A DNA stretch of 6,904 nucleotides from an uncultured Clostridia bacterium (GCA_947165805.1 CAMVBT010000134.1:1-6904); one strand, 5' to 3'. Shown: positions 1 through 6,190, counted from the first letter of the stretch. Notes: generated by a model not told the origin, from the letters alone. A program made the numbers and translations.

Positions 1-110
1 TTCACGAACCGCGAGCGTATCTTCCTGCGGAACACCGTGAACGGCACGGCTCTGATGAGATAGGTCACAGCCGCCATGACGGCGATGTACAGCCACACAT
101 TCACGTTCAC
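1..110 (-). CDS. azlD: AzlD-type branched-chain amino acid exporter small subunit, 5' part only
   Basis: AzlD is the small membrane subunit that works with AzlC to export branched-chain amino acids or their analogues. Only the first 36 or so codons are in the window; the rest lies beyond base 1. The translation begins VNVNVWLYIAVMAAVTYLIR and continues AVPFTVF. This is a hydrophobic first helix with the TYLIRAxPF signature typical of the AzlD N terminus. The likely start is GTG at 110-108, which overlaps the azlC stop codon as GTGA; a GGTGA ribosome site lies six bases upstream. In-frame GTG codons at 104-102 and 98-96 are alternatives. The overlap implies translational coupling to azlC. The family call rests on this short N terminus plus its position after azlC, so it is fairly sure but partial. 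Confidence 0.75.
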   Translation of the reverse strand, partial: MNVNVWLYIAVMAAVTYLIRAVPFTVFRRKIRSRFV

Positions 111-820
111 GGGGCGTCACCGTCCTTTCCGGACTCTCTGCGCGGGAACAGCGCCGCGCACAGCGCAGCTATGGAGATGCCGCATATCATCACGGAGAAG
201 CCCCCGGAGATGAACGGCAGCAGGAAGTATATCGCGGTGCTCATTGCCGCCGCGATAAGGACAGCCGCGAGAATGCCGCGCTCCTTTCTTGCGGGGGGTA
301 TGATTATGGCGAGGAACATACCGTACAGCACAATGCCCAGCGCGTCCGAGACCGCGGGGGGAAGTATGCTGCCTGCCGCGGCTCCGAGGAACGTCCCGAG
401 GCACCAGCCCGTCGTGGATATCAGTATCATTCCGTACATATACCACGGAGTTACGGTTCCGGGCTGTCCGGAAGCCACCGCGAATATCTCGTCGGTCATG
501 CCGTAGGCAGCGGCGAGCCTGTGCGGAGTCGTGAAGCACTTGTCGAGCTTCTGCGACAGCGAAAGCGACATCAGCGAGTAGCGTATATTTATGGTGAGCT
601 GGGCGAGTATCATCTCGGTCATCGAGCCGCCTGCCGCGATTATCCCGACTCCCGCGGCCTGTCCCGCCGAGGTGAGGTTGAACAGCGACATCGCCACGGC
701 TTCTATCACCGACAGCCCCGACCTCACCGCCATTATCCCGAAGCCGAACGACACCGACAGATAGCCGAGGAATATCGGTATGCCGTGTATCAGGCCTTTC
801 AGAAAGTGTTTGCTTTTCAA
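107..820 (-). CDS. azlC: AzlC family branched-chain amino acid exporter large subunit
   Basis: This is a 237-residue integral membrane protein, about the usual length for AzlC. With AzlD it forms a two-component permease that exports branched-chain amino acids or related compounds. The N terminus has the family pattern of a short cytoplasmic segment followed by GIPIFLGYLSVSFGFG. After that come NLTSAGQAAG (residues about 48-57) and a LTINIRYSLMSLSL segment (about 75-88), which matches the conserved Asn-xx-Arg-x-xx-Met stretch of AzlC. Several hydrophobic helices follow (about 128-150, 160-175, 183-202, 207-225). The start is TTG at 820-818, because AGAGGA lies six bases before it; the nearby ATG at 825-823 is in another frame and stops after two codons. 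The gene lies 55 bp downstream of mtaB with no visible terminator between, so co-transcription is likely. The true substrate cannot be read from sequence. Confidence 0.88.
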   Translation of the reverse strand: MKSKHFLKGLIHGIPIFLGYLSVSFGFGIMAVRSGLSVIEAVAMSLFNLTSAGQAAGVGIIAAGGSMTEMILAQLTINIRYSLMSLSLSQKLDKCFTTPHRLAAAYGMTDEIFAVASGQPGTVTPWYMYGMILISTTGWCLGTFLGAAAGSILPPAVSDALGIVLYGMFLAIIIPPARKERGILAAVLIAAAMSTAIYFLLPFISGGFSVMICGISIAALCAALFPRRESGKDGDAP

Positions 821-826
821 GTCATT

Positions 827-832
827 TCCTCT
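827..832 (-). promoter_or_regulatory. Ribosome binding site that fixes the TTG start of azlC
   Basis: Read on the minus strand this is AGAGGA, followed by a six-base spacer and TTG. It supports a TTG start for azlC. The tempting ATG at 825-823 reads Met-Thr-stop and cannot start the protein. Confidence 0.65.
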
Positions 833-875
833 TTTTCTGTATAGTGAGTTTTTTGTATTTTTTGTTTAAGCCGGG

Positions 876-2147
876 TCAGTGTTGTTCCTCGCCGACGCAG
901 AAGCCGTCCCCGGTGCCGGTTATCTTCACGGTCACGATATCATGGCGCTGCGCGTCCGAGCCGTAGATGCGCACCGGCAGGTAGTTCGGTGCGAGCCCCG
1001 CGGCGTAGTCCGGCGAGGTGCGCTTCTGAATGAGTATATCGAACGTCCTGCCGGTATTGTCGCGCAGGAAACGCTCATAGACGCGGGCGGCGGTCCCGGA
1101 CATTGCCGCGTAGCGCTCCGCCTTTACCGCCTCGGGGATATGGTCGGTGCGCTTCTCCGCGGAGGTGCCGCGCCTTATCGAGTAGGTAAAGACGTGTATC
1201 CGCGCGAAGCCCGCTGTCTCTGCGAATTTCAGCGACTGCGCGAATTCCTCGTCGGTCTCTCCGGCGAAGCCCACCATTATATCGGTCGTGACGGCGCAGT
1301 CCGGGAAGCGGCTGCGGAGCCGCTCGACGATGCGCAGATACTCCGCGGTATCGTAGTGTCTGTTCATTCGTTTCAGTGTTGCGTCGCAGCCGCTTTGCAG
1401 CGACAGGTGGAAGTGCGGGCAGAGCTTCGGGCAGGCGGCGAGCTCGTCGGTCACGCGCTCGTCGAGGAGCTCCGGCTCCAGCGACGACAGCCGCACGCGC
1501 ACGATGCCCTCCGGCTCCGAGGCGGCTCTTACAGCGTCCGCGAGCCCGAGTCCGATATCCGACCCGTACCGTGACAGGTTTATCCCGACCAGCACTGTCT
1601 CCTTATGGCCGTTTTCCGCGCAGAGTCGGGCTTCCTCCGCTATTGACCGCACGGGGCGCGAACGCACGCGTCCGCGGGTGTAGGGTATGATGCAGTATGA
1701 ACAGTAGCGGTCGCAGCCGTCCTCTATCTTGATGAAAGCCCTTGTCCTGTCCGCGTCGGAGCAGGGGAGCTCCTCATACTCACGGGGCAGGGCGAAGTCC
1801 GCCGCCGCGCAGCCCTGTCCGGGATAGGCGCGTATCAGCTCCGGTATCCGGGCGCGGGACGCGGTGCCGCAGATGATATCCGCTCCGCACCCGGCGGCCT
1901 CGTCGGGGAACGCCTGCGGGTAGCAGCCCGTGAGGACTGTCAGGGCTCCGCAGCGCTTTGCTGAGCGCACGGCATGGCGGGCTTTCTTATCGCCGTTCTC
2001 CGTGACCGAGCAGGAGTTTATTATCACTATATCGGCGGAATCGGGCTCCGCGCACCGCTCGAAGCCTGCCGCGTCCATAGCCGCGCAGATACCCGAGCTT
2101 TCGTATTGATTGACCTTGCAGCCGAACGTTATTACAGCATATTTCAT
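876..2147 (-). CDS. mtaB: tRNA (N6-L-threonylcarbamoyladenosine(37)-C2)-methylthiotransferase MtaB
   Basis: MtaB is a radical-SAM enzyme that adds a methylthio group to t6A at position 37 of tRNAs decoding ANN codons, giving ms2t6A. The 423-residue protein has the expected order of domains. The N-terminal methylthiotransferase (UPF0004) domain carries three cluster cysteines: C10 in TFGCKVNQYES, C46 in NSCSVTENGDKKAR and C75 in LTGCYPQ. The radical-SAM core carries C145, C149 and C152 in DGCDRYCSYCIIPYTRGRVRSRP, then GINLSRYG, LSSLEPE, HFHLSLQSGCD and TTDIMVGFAGETDEEF. The last 60 or so residues sit where a TRAM RNA-binding domain is expected, but that part looks weak. The NSCSVT motif and GINLSRYG favour MtaB over MiaB (usually GQNVNSYG) or RimO. 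The start is ATG 2147-2145, with GGAG ten bases upstream. It is the first gene of the leftward mtaB-azlC-azlD run. Confidence 0.93.
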   Translation of the reverse strand: MKYAVITFGCKVNQYESSGICAAMDAAGFERCAEPDSADIVIINSCSVTENGDKKARHAVRSAKRCGALTVLTGCYPQAFPDEAAGCGADIICGTASRARIPELIRAYPGQGCAAADFALPREYEELPCSDADRTRAFIKIEDGCDRYCSYCIIPYTRGRVRSRPVRSIAEEARLCAENGHKETVLVGINLSRYGSDIGLGLADAVRAASEPEGIVRVRLSSLEPELLDERVTDELAACPKLCPHFHLSLQSGCDATLKRMNRHYDTAEYLRIVERLRSRFPDCAVTTDIMVGFAGETDEEFAQSLKFAETAGFARIHVFTYSIRRGTSAEKRTDHIPEAVKAERYAAMSGTAARVYERFLRDNTGRTFDILIQKRTSPDYAAGLAPNYLPVRIYGSDAQRHDIVTVKITGTGDGFCVGEEQH

Positions 2148-2182
2148 AATATATCTACTCCGATATTGTTGAAAATAAACAA

Positions 2183-2221
2183 AAAAGTTCCTGCCAATTC
2201 GCTTTTATAGCTAAAAGTTCC
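2183..2221. repeat. Pair of 9-bp direct repeats in the divergent promoter region
   Basis: AAAAGTTCC occurs at 2183-2191 and again at 2213-2221, exactly 30 bp apart, which is about three helical turns. The copies flank the candidate mtaB -10 element, an arrangement that would suit a repressor. No regulator can be named from the sequence, and chance is possible in such AT-rich DNA. Confidence 0.35.
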
Positions 2222-2231
2222 GAAAATGTAA
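2204..2231 (-). promoter_or_regulatory. Candidate promoter for the mtaB-azlCD run
   Basis: On the minus strand, TTACAT (2231-2226) and TATAAA (2209-2204) are separated by 16 bp. This is a moderate match to a sigma-A promoter and would leave a leader of roughly 50 bases before mtaB. One copy of a 9-bp direct repeat lies in its spacer and another just downstream of the -10. The AT-rich region offers other weak options, so this is tentative. Confidence 0.35.
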
Positions 2232-2239
2232 CCAAACCC

Positions 2240-2267
2240 TTGACTTTCACGGAAAATCTGCTATTAT
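2240..2267 (+). promoter_or_regulatory. Sigma-A-type promoter for the HPr-like gene pair
   Basis: TTGACT (2240-2245) and TATTAT (2262-2267) are 16 bp apart, with a very AT-rich -10 region. Transcription would begin near 2274, leaving a leader of about 45 bases before the ATG at 2321. No other rightward promoter of this quality is visible before the first small gene. Confidence 0.65.
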
Positions 2268-2320
2268 ATTATCAAAGGCAGGGAAAAAGAACTGCCGTCT
2301 GAAAGGAAAGGTTGATACCA

Positions 2321-2551
2321 ATGATAAAGGCATTCATAAAGCTGGTAAGCATCGACGATGTCAAGGAATTTGTAAAGAAAGCGAACGAAGTGGATTACGA
2401 TATAGACCTTTCCCTCGGAAAATACACGGTGGACGCGAAATCTATCATGGGGATATTCAGCCTTGATCTGAGCCGTGAGATAGAGATGACGGTACACAGC
2501 GACGACACGGCGTTCCTTGATGAAATTGCGGATCACATAGTAAAGAAATAA
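2321..2551 (+). CDS. HPr-like small protein 1, Ser-46 motif kept, phosphocarrier His missing
   Basis: This 76-residue protein has the size and pattern of an HPr domain. HPr is the PTS phosphocarrier; in Firmicutes it is also phosphorylated by HPr kinase on Ser-46 to control carbon catabolite repression. The Ser-46 region is plainly present as AKSIMGIFSLDL, with S41 as the equivalent serine. The active-site stretch (GIHARPA in HPr) is replaced by SIDDVKEF, so Asp12 roughly occupies the His-15 position and there is no histidine before residue 59. It therefore cannot carry PEP-derived phosphate in the classical way, and it resembles Bacillus Crh in concept. The start ATG 2321 is preferred, with AAAGG nine bases upstream; the upstream in-frame TTG at 2312 directly abuts the AAAGG and is less likely. 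It is followed 43 bp later by a paralogue of the same length. The actual role is not established. Confidence 0.85.
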   Translation: MIKAFIKLVSIDDVKEFVKKANEVDYDIDLSLGKYTVDAKSIMGIFSLDLSREIEMTVHSDDTAFLDEIADHIVKK

Positions 2552-2594
2552 AAATGTGCGGAACAAAGGAAAAGAGAACACGAAAGGACAATTT

Positions 2595-2825
2595 ATGAAA
2601 GAATACACCGTAAGGATAGAGACCATTGAGGACGTAAAGAAATTCGTATCCACAGTCATGACATTCGACTATGACATTGACATAGTTTCGGGCAGGTATG
2701 CTGTTGATGCGAAGTCGATAATGGGCATCTTCAGTCTCGATCTCACCAAGGAGCTCAGGCTTGTCGTTCACAGCGACGACACTGTGGAGCTCGAAGCAGC
2801 TATCGCTAACTTCATTGTCAAGTAA
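2595..2825 (+). CDS. HPr-like small protein 2, tandem paralogue, phosphocarrier His missing
   Basis: This 76-residue protein is a paralogue of the gene just upstream. By hand alignment 35 of the first 63 positions are identical and ungapped. Identity is complete across VDAKSIMGIFSLDL (residues 37-50) and VHSDDT (58-63), while the N-terminal third and C terminus have diverged. S41 corresponds to HPr Ser-46. The His-15 region reads TIEDVKKF, so Glu12 takes the histidine position. It may be a target of HPr kinase/phosphorylase or a partner of CcpA, but that is inference from the family. The start ATG 2595 has GAAAGGA six bases before it; an in-frame GTG at 2556 would add 13 charged residues not matched in the paralogue and is rejected. 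It shares the promoter of the first gene and ends before an intrinsic terminator. Confidence 0.85.
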   Translation: MKEYTVRIETIEDVKKFVSTVMTFDYDIDIVSGRYAVDAKSIMGIFSLDLTKELRLVVHSDDTVELEAAIANFIVK

Positions 2826-2860
2826 GCGGCTCCCCACCCAATATTTATCAGTTAAGATCA

Positions 2861-2891
2861 CTCCCTGCAACCGCGGGGGGCTTTCTTTTTT
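2861..2891 (+). terminator. Intrinsic terminator after the HPr-like pair
   Basis: CTCCCTGC (2861-2868) pairs with GCGGGGGG (2873-2880) in an 8-bp stem containing two G-U pairs. The loop is AACC, followed by the T-rich run CTTTCTTTTTT. It lies 35 bp after the second HPr-like stop codon. Confidence 0.85.
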
Positions 2892-2933
2892 CAGTTAACA
2901 GTGTACAGTTAACTGTTAACTGTACACTGTTAA
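2892..2933. repeat. 42-bp palindrome built of six heptamers
   Basis: The block can be cut into six 7-base units: CAGTTAA, CAGTGTA, CAGTTAA, then CTGTTAA, CTGTACA, CTGTTAA. Bases 2895-2913 and 2915-2933 are perfect 19-bp inverted repeats around a single T at 2914. As RNA it would fold into a stem of about 18 bp with a three-base loop. It lies between the HPr-pair terminator and the convergent carboxypeptidase gene and contains that gene's TAA stop (2932-2930). Neither side supplies a downstream U-tract in the right orientation, so it is not a textbook terminator. A further single CAGTTAA lies at 2849-2855. It could be a dispersed intergenic repeat, a transcript-stabilising hairpin or a protein site. 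Confidence 0.9.
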
Positions 2934-3655
2934 AAGTTTGTTTTGTAGAAGTATTCGAGCGGCAGCCCGGACTCCCTGATCCTGCCGGCATAGTAAACAC
3001 CTATGAAGCGGTAGTGCCACGGTTCATAGACATAGCCGGTCACGTCCTCGTATTCCTTGGGATAGCGCATGATGAAGCCGTACTTGTGAGCGTTCTCCGA
3101 AAGCCAACGGAACTGCGGGGTGTTCTCAAAGTCGGCGGTGATGTCGTCGTGGGTCTCCCACCAGTCGGGAGTGAGGATATCGAGCGCAAGCCCCGCGTTG
3201 TGCTCGCTTATGTAGGGACGCGCTATCTCCTTTTCGGCGCGGGCTCTGGCTTCCTTGCTGGTGTAGCCTTCGTTCATCAGGCGGGCTATGTAGTTGTCGA
3301 GGTTCTCCTGCTGCTTCTGTACGCTTCTGTACGCCGAAACGACCGTCAGCTCTATGCCCTCCGCAGCGGCGTCCTCTATCATCTGCTTCGCGTAGCCCAC
3401 ACACCGCTCGTCAAGCATGAAGTCGCCCTGTACCTTTTCAAGTCCCACCGTGAAATCCGCCCTCAGCGGGTTTTCTTCGTTTATCAGGTAGTATGCCCAC
3501 AGGTTGTCGGCGCGCCGCTCCGACGCCGAGGGCGTGCTTTCCTGCGCCATACGCATCTTTACAGAGTCCGCCGGATACATCATGAATACAAAACGGACGC
3601 CGATAAAAAGCACATAGAATATCAGCGTTACCCACACTATCGCCTGCGGCTTCAT
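2930..3655 (-). CDS. Membrane-anchored D,D-carboxypeptidase, VanY/M15B family
   Basis: This 241-residue protein is predicted to trim the terminal D-Ala from peptidoglycan stem peptides outside the membrane. Residues 5-27 form one hydrophobic segment, either a signal anchor or uncleaved leader; the catalytic domain follows from about residue 65. The M15 zinc motifs are intact: SAYR (107-110), SEHNAGLALD with H152 and D159 as ligands, and EPWHYR with E211 as catalytic acid/base and H214 as third ligand. The start is ATG 3655-3653, with AAAGGGGG about nine bases upstream. The gene is monocistronic, with its own strong promoter and the glgD terminator behind it. Its stop codon lies in the 42-bp palindrome and no ordinary terminator follows in its direction. 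No vanRS, vanH, vanA or vanX homologue is nearby, so a role in cell-wall maturation is more likely than glycopeptide resistance. Confidence 0.9.
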   Translation of the reverse strand: MKPQAIVWVTLIFYVLFIGVRFVFMMYPADSVKMRMAQESTPSASERRADNLWAYYLINEENPLRADFTVGLEKVQGDFMLDERCVGYAKQMIEDAAAEGIELTVVSAYRSVQKQQENLDNYIARLMNEGYTSKEARARAEKEIARPYISEHNAGLALDILTPDWWETHDDITADFENTPQFRWLSENAHKYGFIMRYPKEYEDVTGYVYEPWHYRFIGVYYAGRIRESGLPLEYFYKTNF

Positions 3656-3685
3656 ACCGGCGTCCCCCTTTCGCTTTTTTATTTC

Positions 3686-3714
3686 ATTATACCAATTTTG
3701 TCGGAAATAGTCAA
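3686..3714 (-). promoter_or_regulatory. Near-consensus promoter for the M15 carboxypeptidase gene
   Basis: On the minus strand, TTGACT (3714-3709) and TATAAT (3691-3686) are separated by exactly 17 bp. The -10 is perfect and the -35 has five of six consensus bases. It predicts a leader of about 25 bases carrying the AAAGGGGG ribosome site. Confidence 0.85.
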
Positions 3715-3731
3715 GTGTACGCGCTCGGACG

Positions 3732-3767
3732 AAAAAACTGCTCCTTTTACTTTCAAAAGGAGCAGTT
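3732..3767 (-). terminator. Intrinsic terminator of the glg operon
   Basis: On the minus strand a perfect 13-bp stem, AACTGCTCCTTTT with AAAAGGAGCAGTT, encloses the six-base loop GAAAGT and runs into a T6 tract (3737-3732). It lies 22 bp after the glgD stop codon and just upstream of the carboxypeptidase promoter, so it insulates the two units. Confidence 0.95.
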
Positions 3768-3789
3768 ATTGACTGTTATGCGGGGGAGC

Positions 3790-4914
3790 TTATACCGTCG
3801 AGCCCTTGTTCACGAAAACAGGATAGTCTATCGTGCCGCCGATGCTTCTGTAATTGCCGATAACGACATTCTTGTCGGCTATTACATAATTGAGTTCGCA
3901 CTTGTCGCCGACCTCGGTGTCCTGCATGAGTATGCAGTTCTTCACTACGGCGCCCTTGCCGACCTTAACGCCTCTGAACAGTACGGAGTTCTCTACCGTA
4001 CCCTCAACGATGCAGCCGTCTGCTATCATGCTGTTCTTGACAGCGGCATCGAGACCGTACTTCGCGGGAGCCTCGTCACGCACCTTGGTATATATCGGGT
4101 TGTCGAGGTTGAAGAGAGCCTTGCGGTTGTCTCTGTTCATGAGCTCCATATTCGCCTGATAGTAAGCGCGTATGCCGTCTATCTGTGCGTAGTAGCCGGT
4201 GAACTCATAGCCTATCACCTTGAACTCCTTGAGCCTGTGCTGGAGGACGTCCACCTCGAAGCTGTACAGGTTGCGGCTCGCGGCGCTGTTGATTATATCA
4301 AGGACGAAGTCCTTGGACATCACGAATATGTTCATGCTCGCGTCGAGTGTGCCTGTGAGCTCGGGACGAACGAGAACGTCATATACCTCGTTGTTGTCGT
4401 CCACCTTGAGGATAGTTCTCATTCTGGTCTGCTCGGGAGTGAATTCCTTCTTGCCGTAAACGACGGTGATATCGCCGCCCTTTTCCTCGTGATAGTCAAC
4501 GAGCTTCTTGAAGTCGAGGTTCGCGATGCAGTCGCAGTCGGACATTACGATATAGTCCGCGTCGGACTTGCTTATGAACGCTCTTACGCCCACGAGAGCC
4601 TCAAGTCTGCCTCTGTACAGCCCCGTTATCTCGTTGGAGTAGGGGGGCAGGAAGTGCAGGCCTCCGTTCTTGCGGGAGAGGTCCCACTCGTCGCCGGAGC
4701 CGACGTGGTCGAGCAGGGACTGGTAATTCGATTTTGTAACGATACCCACTGTCGAGATGCCGGAGTTGACCATATTCGAGAGCGGGAAGTCGATGAGTCT
4801 GTATCTTGCGCCGAAGGGCACCGAAGCCATAGCGCGGTTCTTTGTGAGGTCTGTGACCGTCATGTCATGCATATTGGCGAAGATAAGACCGAGTACATTA
4901 GACATATTAGCCAT
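3790..4914 (-). CDS. glgD: GlgD, regulatory subunit of glucose-1-phosphate adenylyltransferase
   Basis: GlgD is the Firmicute partner of GlgC. In studied species it forms a heterotetramer that raises ADP-glucose synthesis while having little or no activity itself. This 374-residue protein has the nucleotidyltransferase fold, but the nucleotide-binding signature is gone: GlgC has LAGGQGSRL where this has LIFANMHDMTV. The following PFGARYRLIDFPLSNMVNSGI is well kept. The GlgC WYTGTANA motif becomes LYRGRLEA. The substrate-lysine motif EKP appears to be replaced by VRP (R183). D128 in DCDCIANLDF still aligns with the GlgC metal Asp. Residues from about 285 show hexapeptide-like repeats of a left-handed beta-helix. 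The start is ATG 4914-4912, with AAAGGA eleven bases before it. It is the last gene of the operon, 36 bp after glgC, and is followed by a strong terminator. Confidence 0.93.
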   Translation of the reverse strand: MANMSNVLGLIFANMHDMTVTDLTKNRAMASVPFGARYRLIDFPLSNMVNSGISTVGIVTKSNYQSLLDHVGSGDEWDLSRKNGGLHFLPPYSNEITGLYRGRLEALVGVRAFISKSDADYIVMSDCDCIANLDFKKLVDYHEEKGGDITVVYGKKEFTPEQTRMRTILKVDDNNEVYDVLVRPELTGTLDASMNIFVMSKDFVLDIINSAASRNLYSFEVDVLQHRLKEFKVIGYEFTGYYAQIDGIRAYYQANMELMNRDNRKALFNLDNPIYTKVRDEAPAKYGLDAAVKNSMIADGCIVEGTVENSVLFRGVKVGKGAVVKNCILMQDTEVGDKCELNYVIADKNVVIGNYRSIGGTIDYPVFVNKGSTV

Positions 4915-4950
4915 TGTTATATAATTCCTTTCGATAATTGTTGATATAGA

Positions 4951-6156
4951 TTATTCATCTTGGGAGATCATAGCCTTAGGCGGGATAACGTGGTTGTCGG
5001 AAATATTGATCTTGTTGCCGACTACCGCGACGCCCCATTCGTCTCTGTTCTCTACATTCTCGGGTCTTTCGCCGATGTGAGCGCCTTCGCCGATCACACA
5101 TTCCTCGCCGACGATCGAATACTCGATGACTGCGCCCTTCTTTACTATCGTGTTCGGCATGATGATGCTGTAGCGCACTGTTGCGCCCTCTTCGATGACA
5201 ACGCCGTCAAACAGCATCGAGAAGTCGGTCTCGCCCTCGATGTCGCAGCCCTCGGCGACCATGGAGTTTTCGATCTTGCTGTTCGGGCCGGCGTAGTGCG
5301 GAGGCATTACGGGGTTTCTCGAATAGATCTTCCACTTGGGGTCATAGAGGTCGAGCGGAACATTCGGGTCGAGGCAGTCCATATTTGCTTCCCACAGGCT
5401 GTCGATAGTTCCGACGTCCTTCCAGTAAGCGTCGAAGTGGTAAGCCACCAGCTTGCTGCCCTCGTCGAGCATAGCGGGTATGATGTTCTTTCCGAAGTCC
5501 TTTGTAGCGCCCTCGTCGTTCTCGTTTGCTATGAGGTGACGCTTGAGGGTAGCCCATGTGAAGATGTAAACGCCCATGGAAGCGAGGTTCGATTTCGGCT
5601 CTTTCGGCTTTTCGGCGAACTCGGTGATAGTGCCTTCCTCATCGGCTGTCATGATGCCGAAGCGGGAAGCCTCCTCCCACGGCACCTCGAGCACTGCGAT
5701 AGTAGCTTCTGCCTTCTTCTTCTTGTGGAAGTCGAGCATCTTCGAGTAATCCATCTTGTAGATATGGTCGCCGGAGAGCACCGCAACGTACTCGGGGCTG
5801 TATCTGTCGATGAAGCTGATGTTCTGGTAGATAGCGTTTGCCGTGCCGGTGTACCACGACTTGCCGGAAGCGGTCTCATAGGGCGGCAGGACGTGCACGC
5901 CGCCGTGAACGCGGTCGAGTCCCCACGGGTGGCCGTTGCCGATGTACTCGTTGAGCACGAGGGGCTGGTACTGTGTGAGAACGCCGACGGTATCTATTCC
6001 CGAATTGACGCAGTTTGAAAGCGGGAAGTCGATGATCCTGTACTTGCCGCCGTAGGGAACGGCGGGCTTAGCCATATTCTGGGTCAGCGCGTACAGTCTG
6101 CTGCCCTGACCGCCCGCGAGCAGCATAGCAACGCATTCTTTTTTTACATGGTTCAT
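4951..6156 (-). CDS. glgC: GlgC, glucose-1-phosphate adenylyltransferase catalytic subunit
   Basis: GlgC makes ADP-glucose and pyrophosphate from ATP and glucose-1-phosphate, the committed step of bacterial glycogen synthesis in the cytoplasm. The 401-residue protein carries the full catalytic set. These are LAGGQGSRL (13-21), the lysine-containing [19 protein letters not shown] (30-48), [12 protein letters not shown] (101-112), [11 protein letters not shown] (127-137) with catalytic D130, and FAEKPKEP (180-187) with sugar-phosphate K183. [16 protein letters not shown] (243-258) completes the domain. From about residue 290 a hexapeptide-repeat beta-helix forms the C-terminal domain. The start is ATG 6156-6154, with a strong GGAGGA eight bases upstream (6170-6165). 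It lies 34 bp after glgB and 36 bp before glgD with no terminator in either gap. Which effectors control it cannot be told from sequence alone. Confidence 0.97.
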   Translation of the reverse strand: MNHVKKECVAMLLAGGQGSRLYALTQNMAKPAVPYGGKYRIIDFPLSNCVNSGIDTVGVLTQYQPLVLNEYIGNGHPWGLDRVHGGVHVLPPYETASGKSWYTGTANAIYQNISFIDRYSPEYVAVLSGDHIYKMDYSKMLDFHKKKKAEATIAVLEVPWEEASRFGIMTADEEGTITEFAEKPKEPKSNLASMGVYIFTWATLKRHLIANENDEGATKDFGKNIIPAMLDEGSKLVAYHFDAYWKDVGTIDSLWEANMDCLDPNVPLDLYDPKWKIYSRNPVMPPHYAGPNSKIENSMVAEGCDIEGETDFSMLFDGVVIEEGATVRYSIIMPNTIVKKGAVIEYSIVGEECVIGEGAHIGERPENVENRDEWGVAVVGNKINISDNHVIPPKAMISQDE

Positions 6157-6190
6157 AAAATTTGTCCTCCGATGTTTTTATTTGAGATGC

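Noticed and set aside
2148..2320. Riboswitch or T-box in the divergent leader region
   Set aside because: The implied leaders are only about 45-55 bases, with no conserved riboswitch core, no T-box sequence and no terminator/antiterminator pair.
2554..2598. A 14-codon ORF between the two HPr-like genes whose TGA overlaps the second ATG
   Set aside because: The ATGA overlap could suggest a coupling leader peptide, but no Shine-Dalgarno sequence precedes it and a 15-codon open frame is easily random.
2930..3655. Glycopeptide resistance gene (vanY)
   Set aside because: The M15B carboxypeptidase motifs match VanY, but there is no van regulatory or ligase gene nearby, and such enzymes are common housekeeping wall proteins in Clostridia.
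3715..4944. A 409-codon open frame on the plus strand across glgD
   Set aside because: It is the antisense shadow of glgD, which has full family motifs and a terminator on the other strand. Its translation has no recognisable domain and it spans the strong terminator and a promoter.
4960..6018. A 352-codon open frame on the plus strand across glgC
   Set aside because: It is the antisense shadow of glgC. It has no domain and no plausible ribosome site, and GlgC is unmistakable in the opposite frame.
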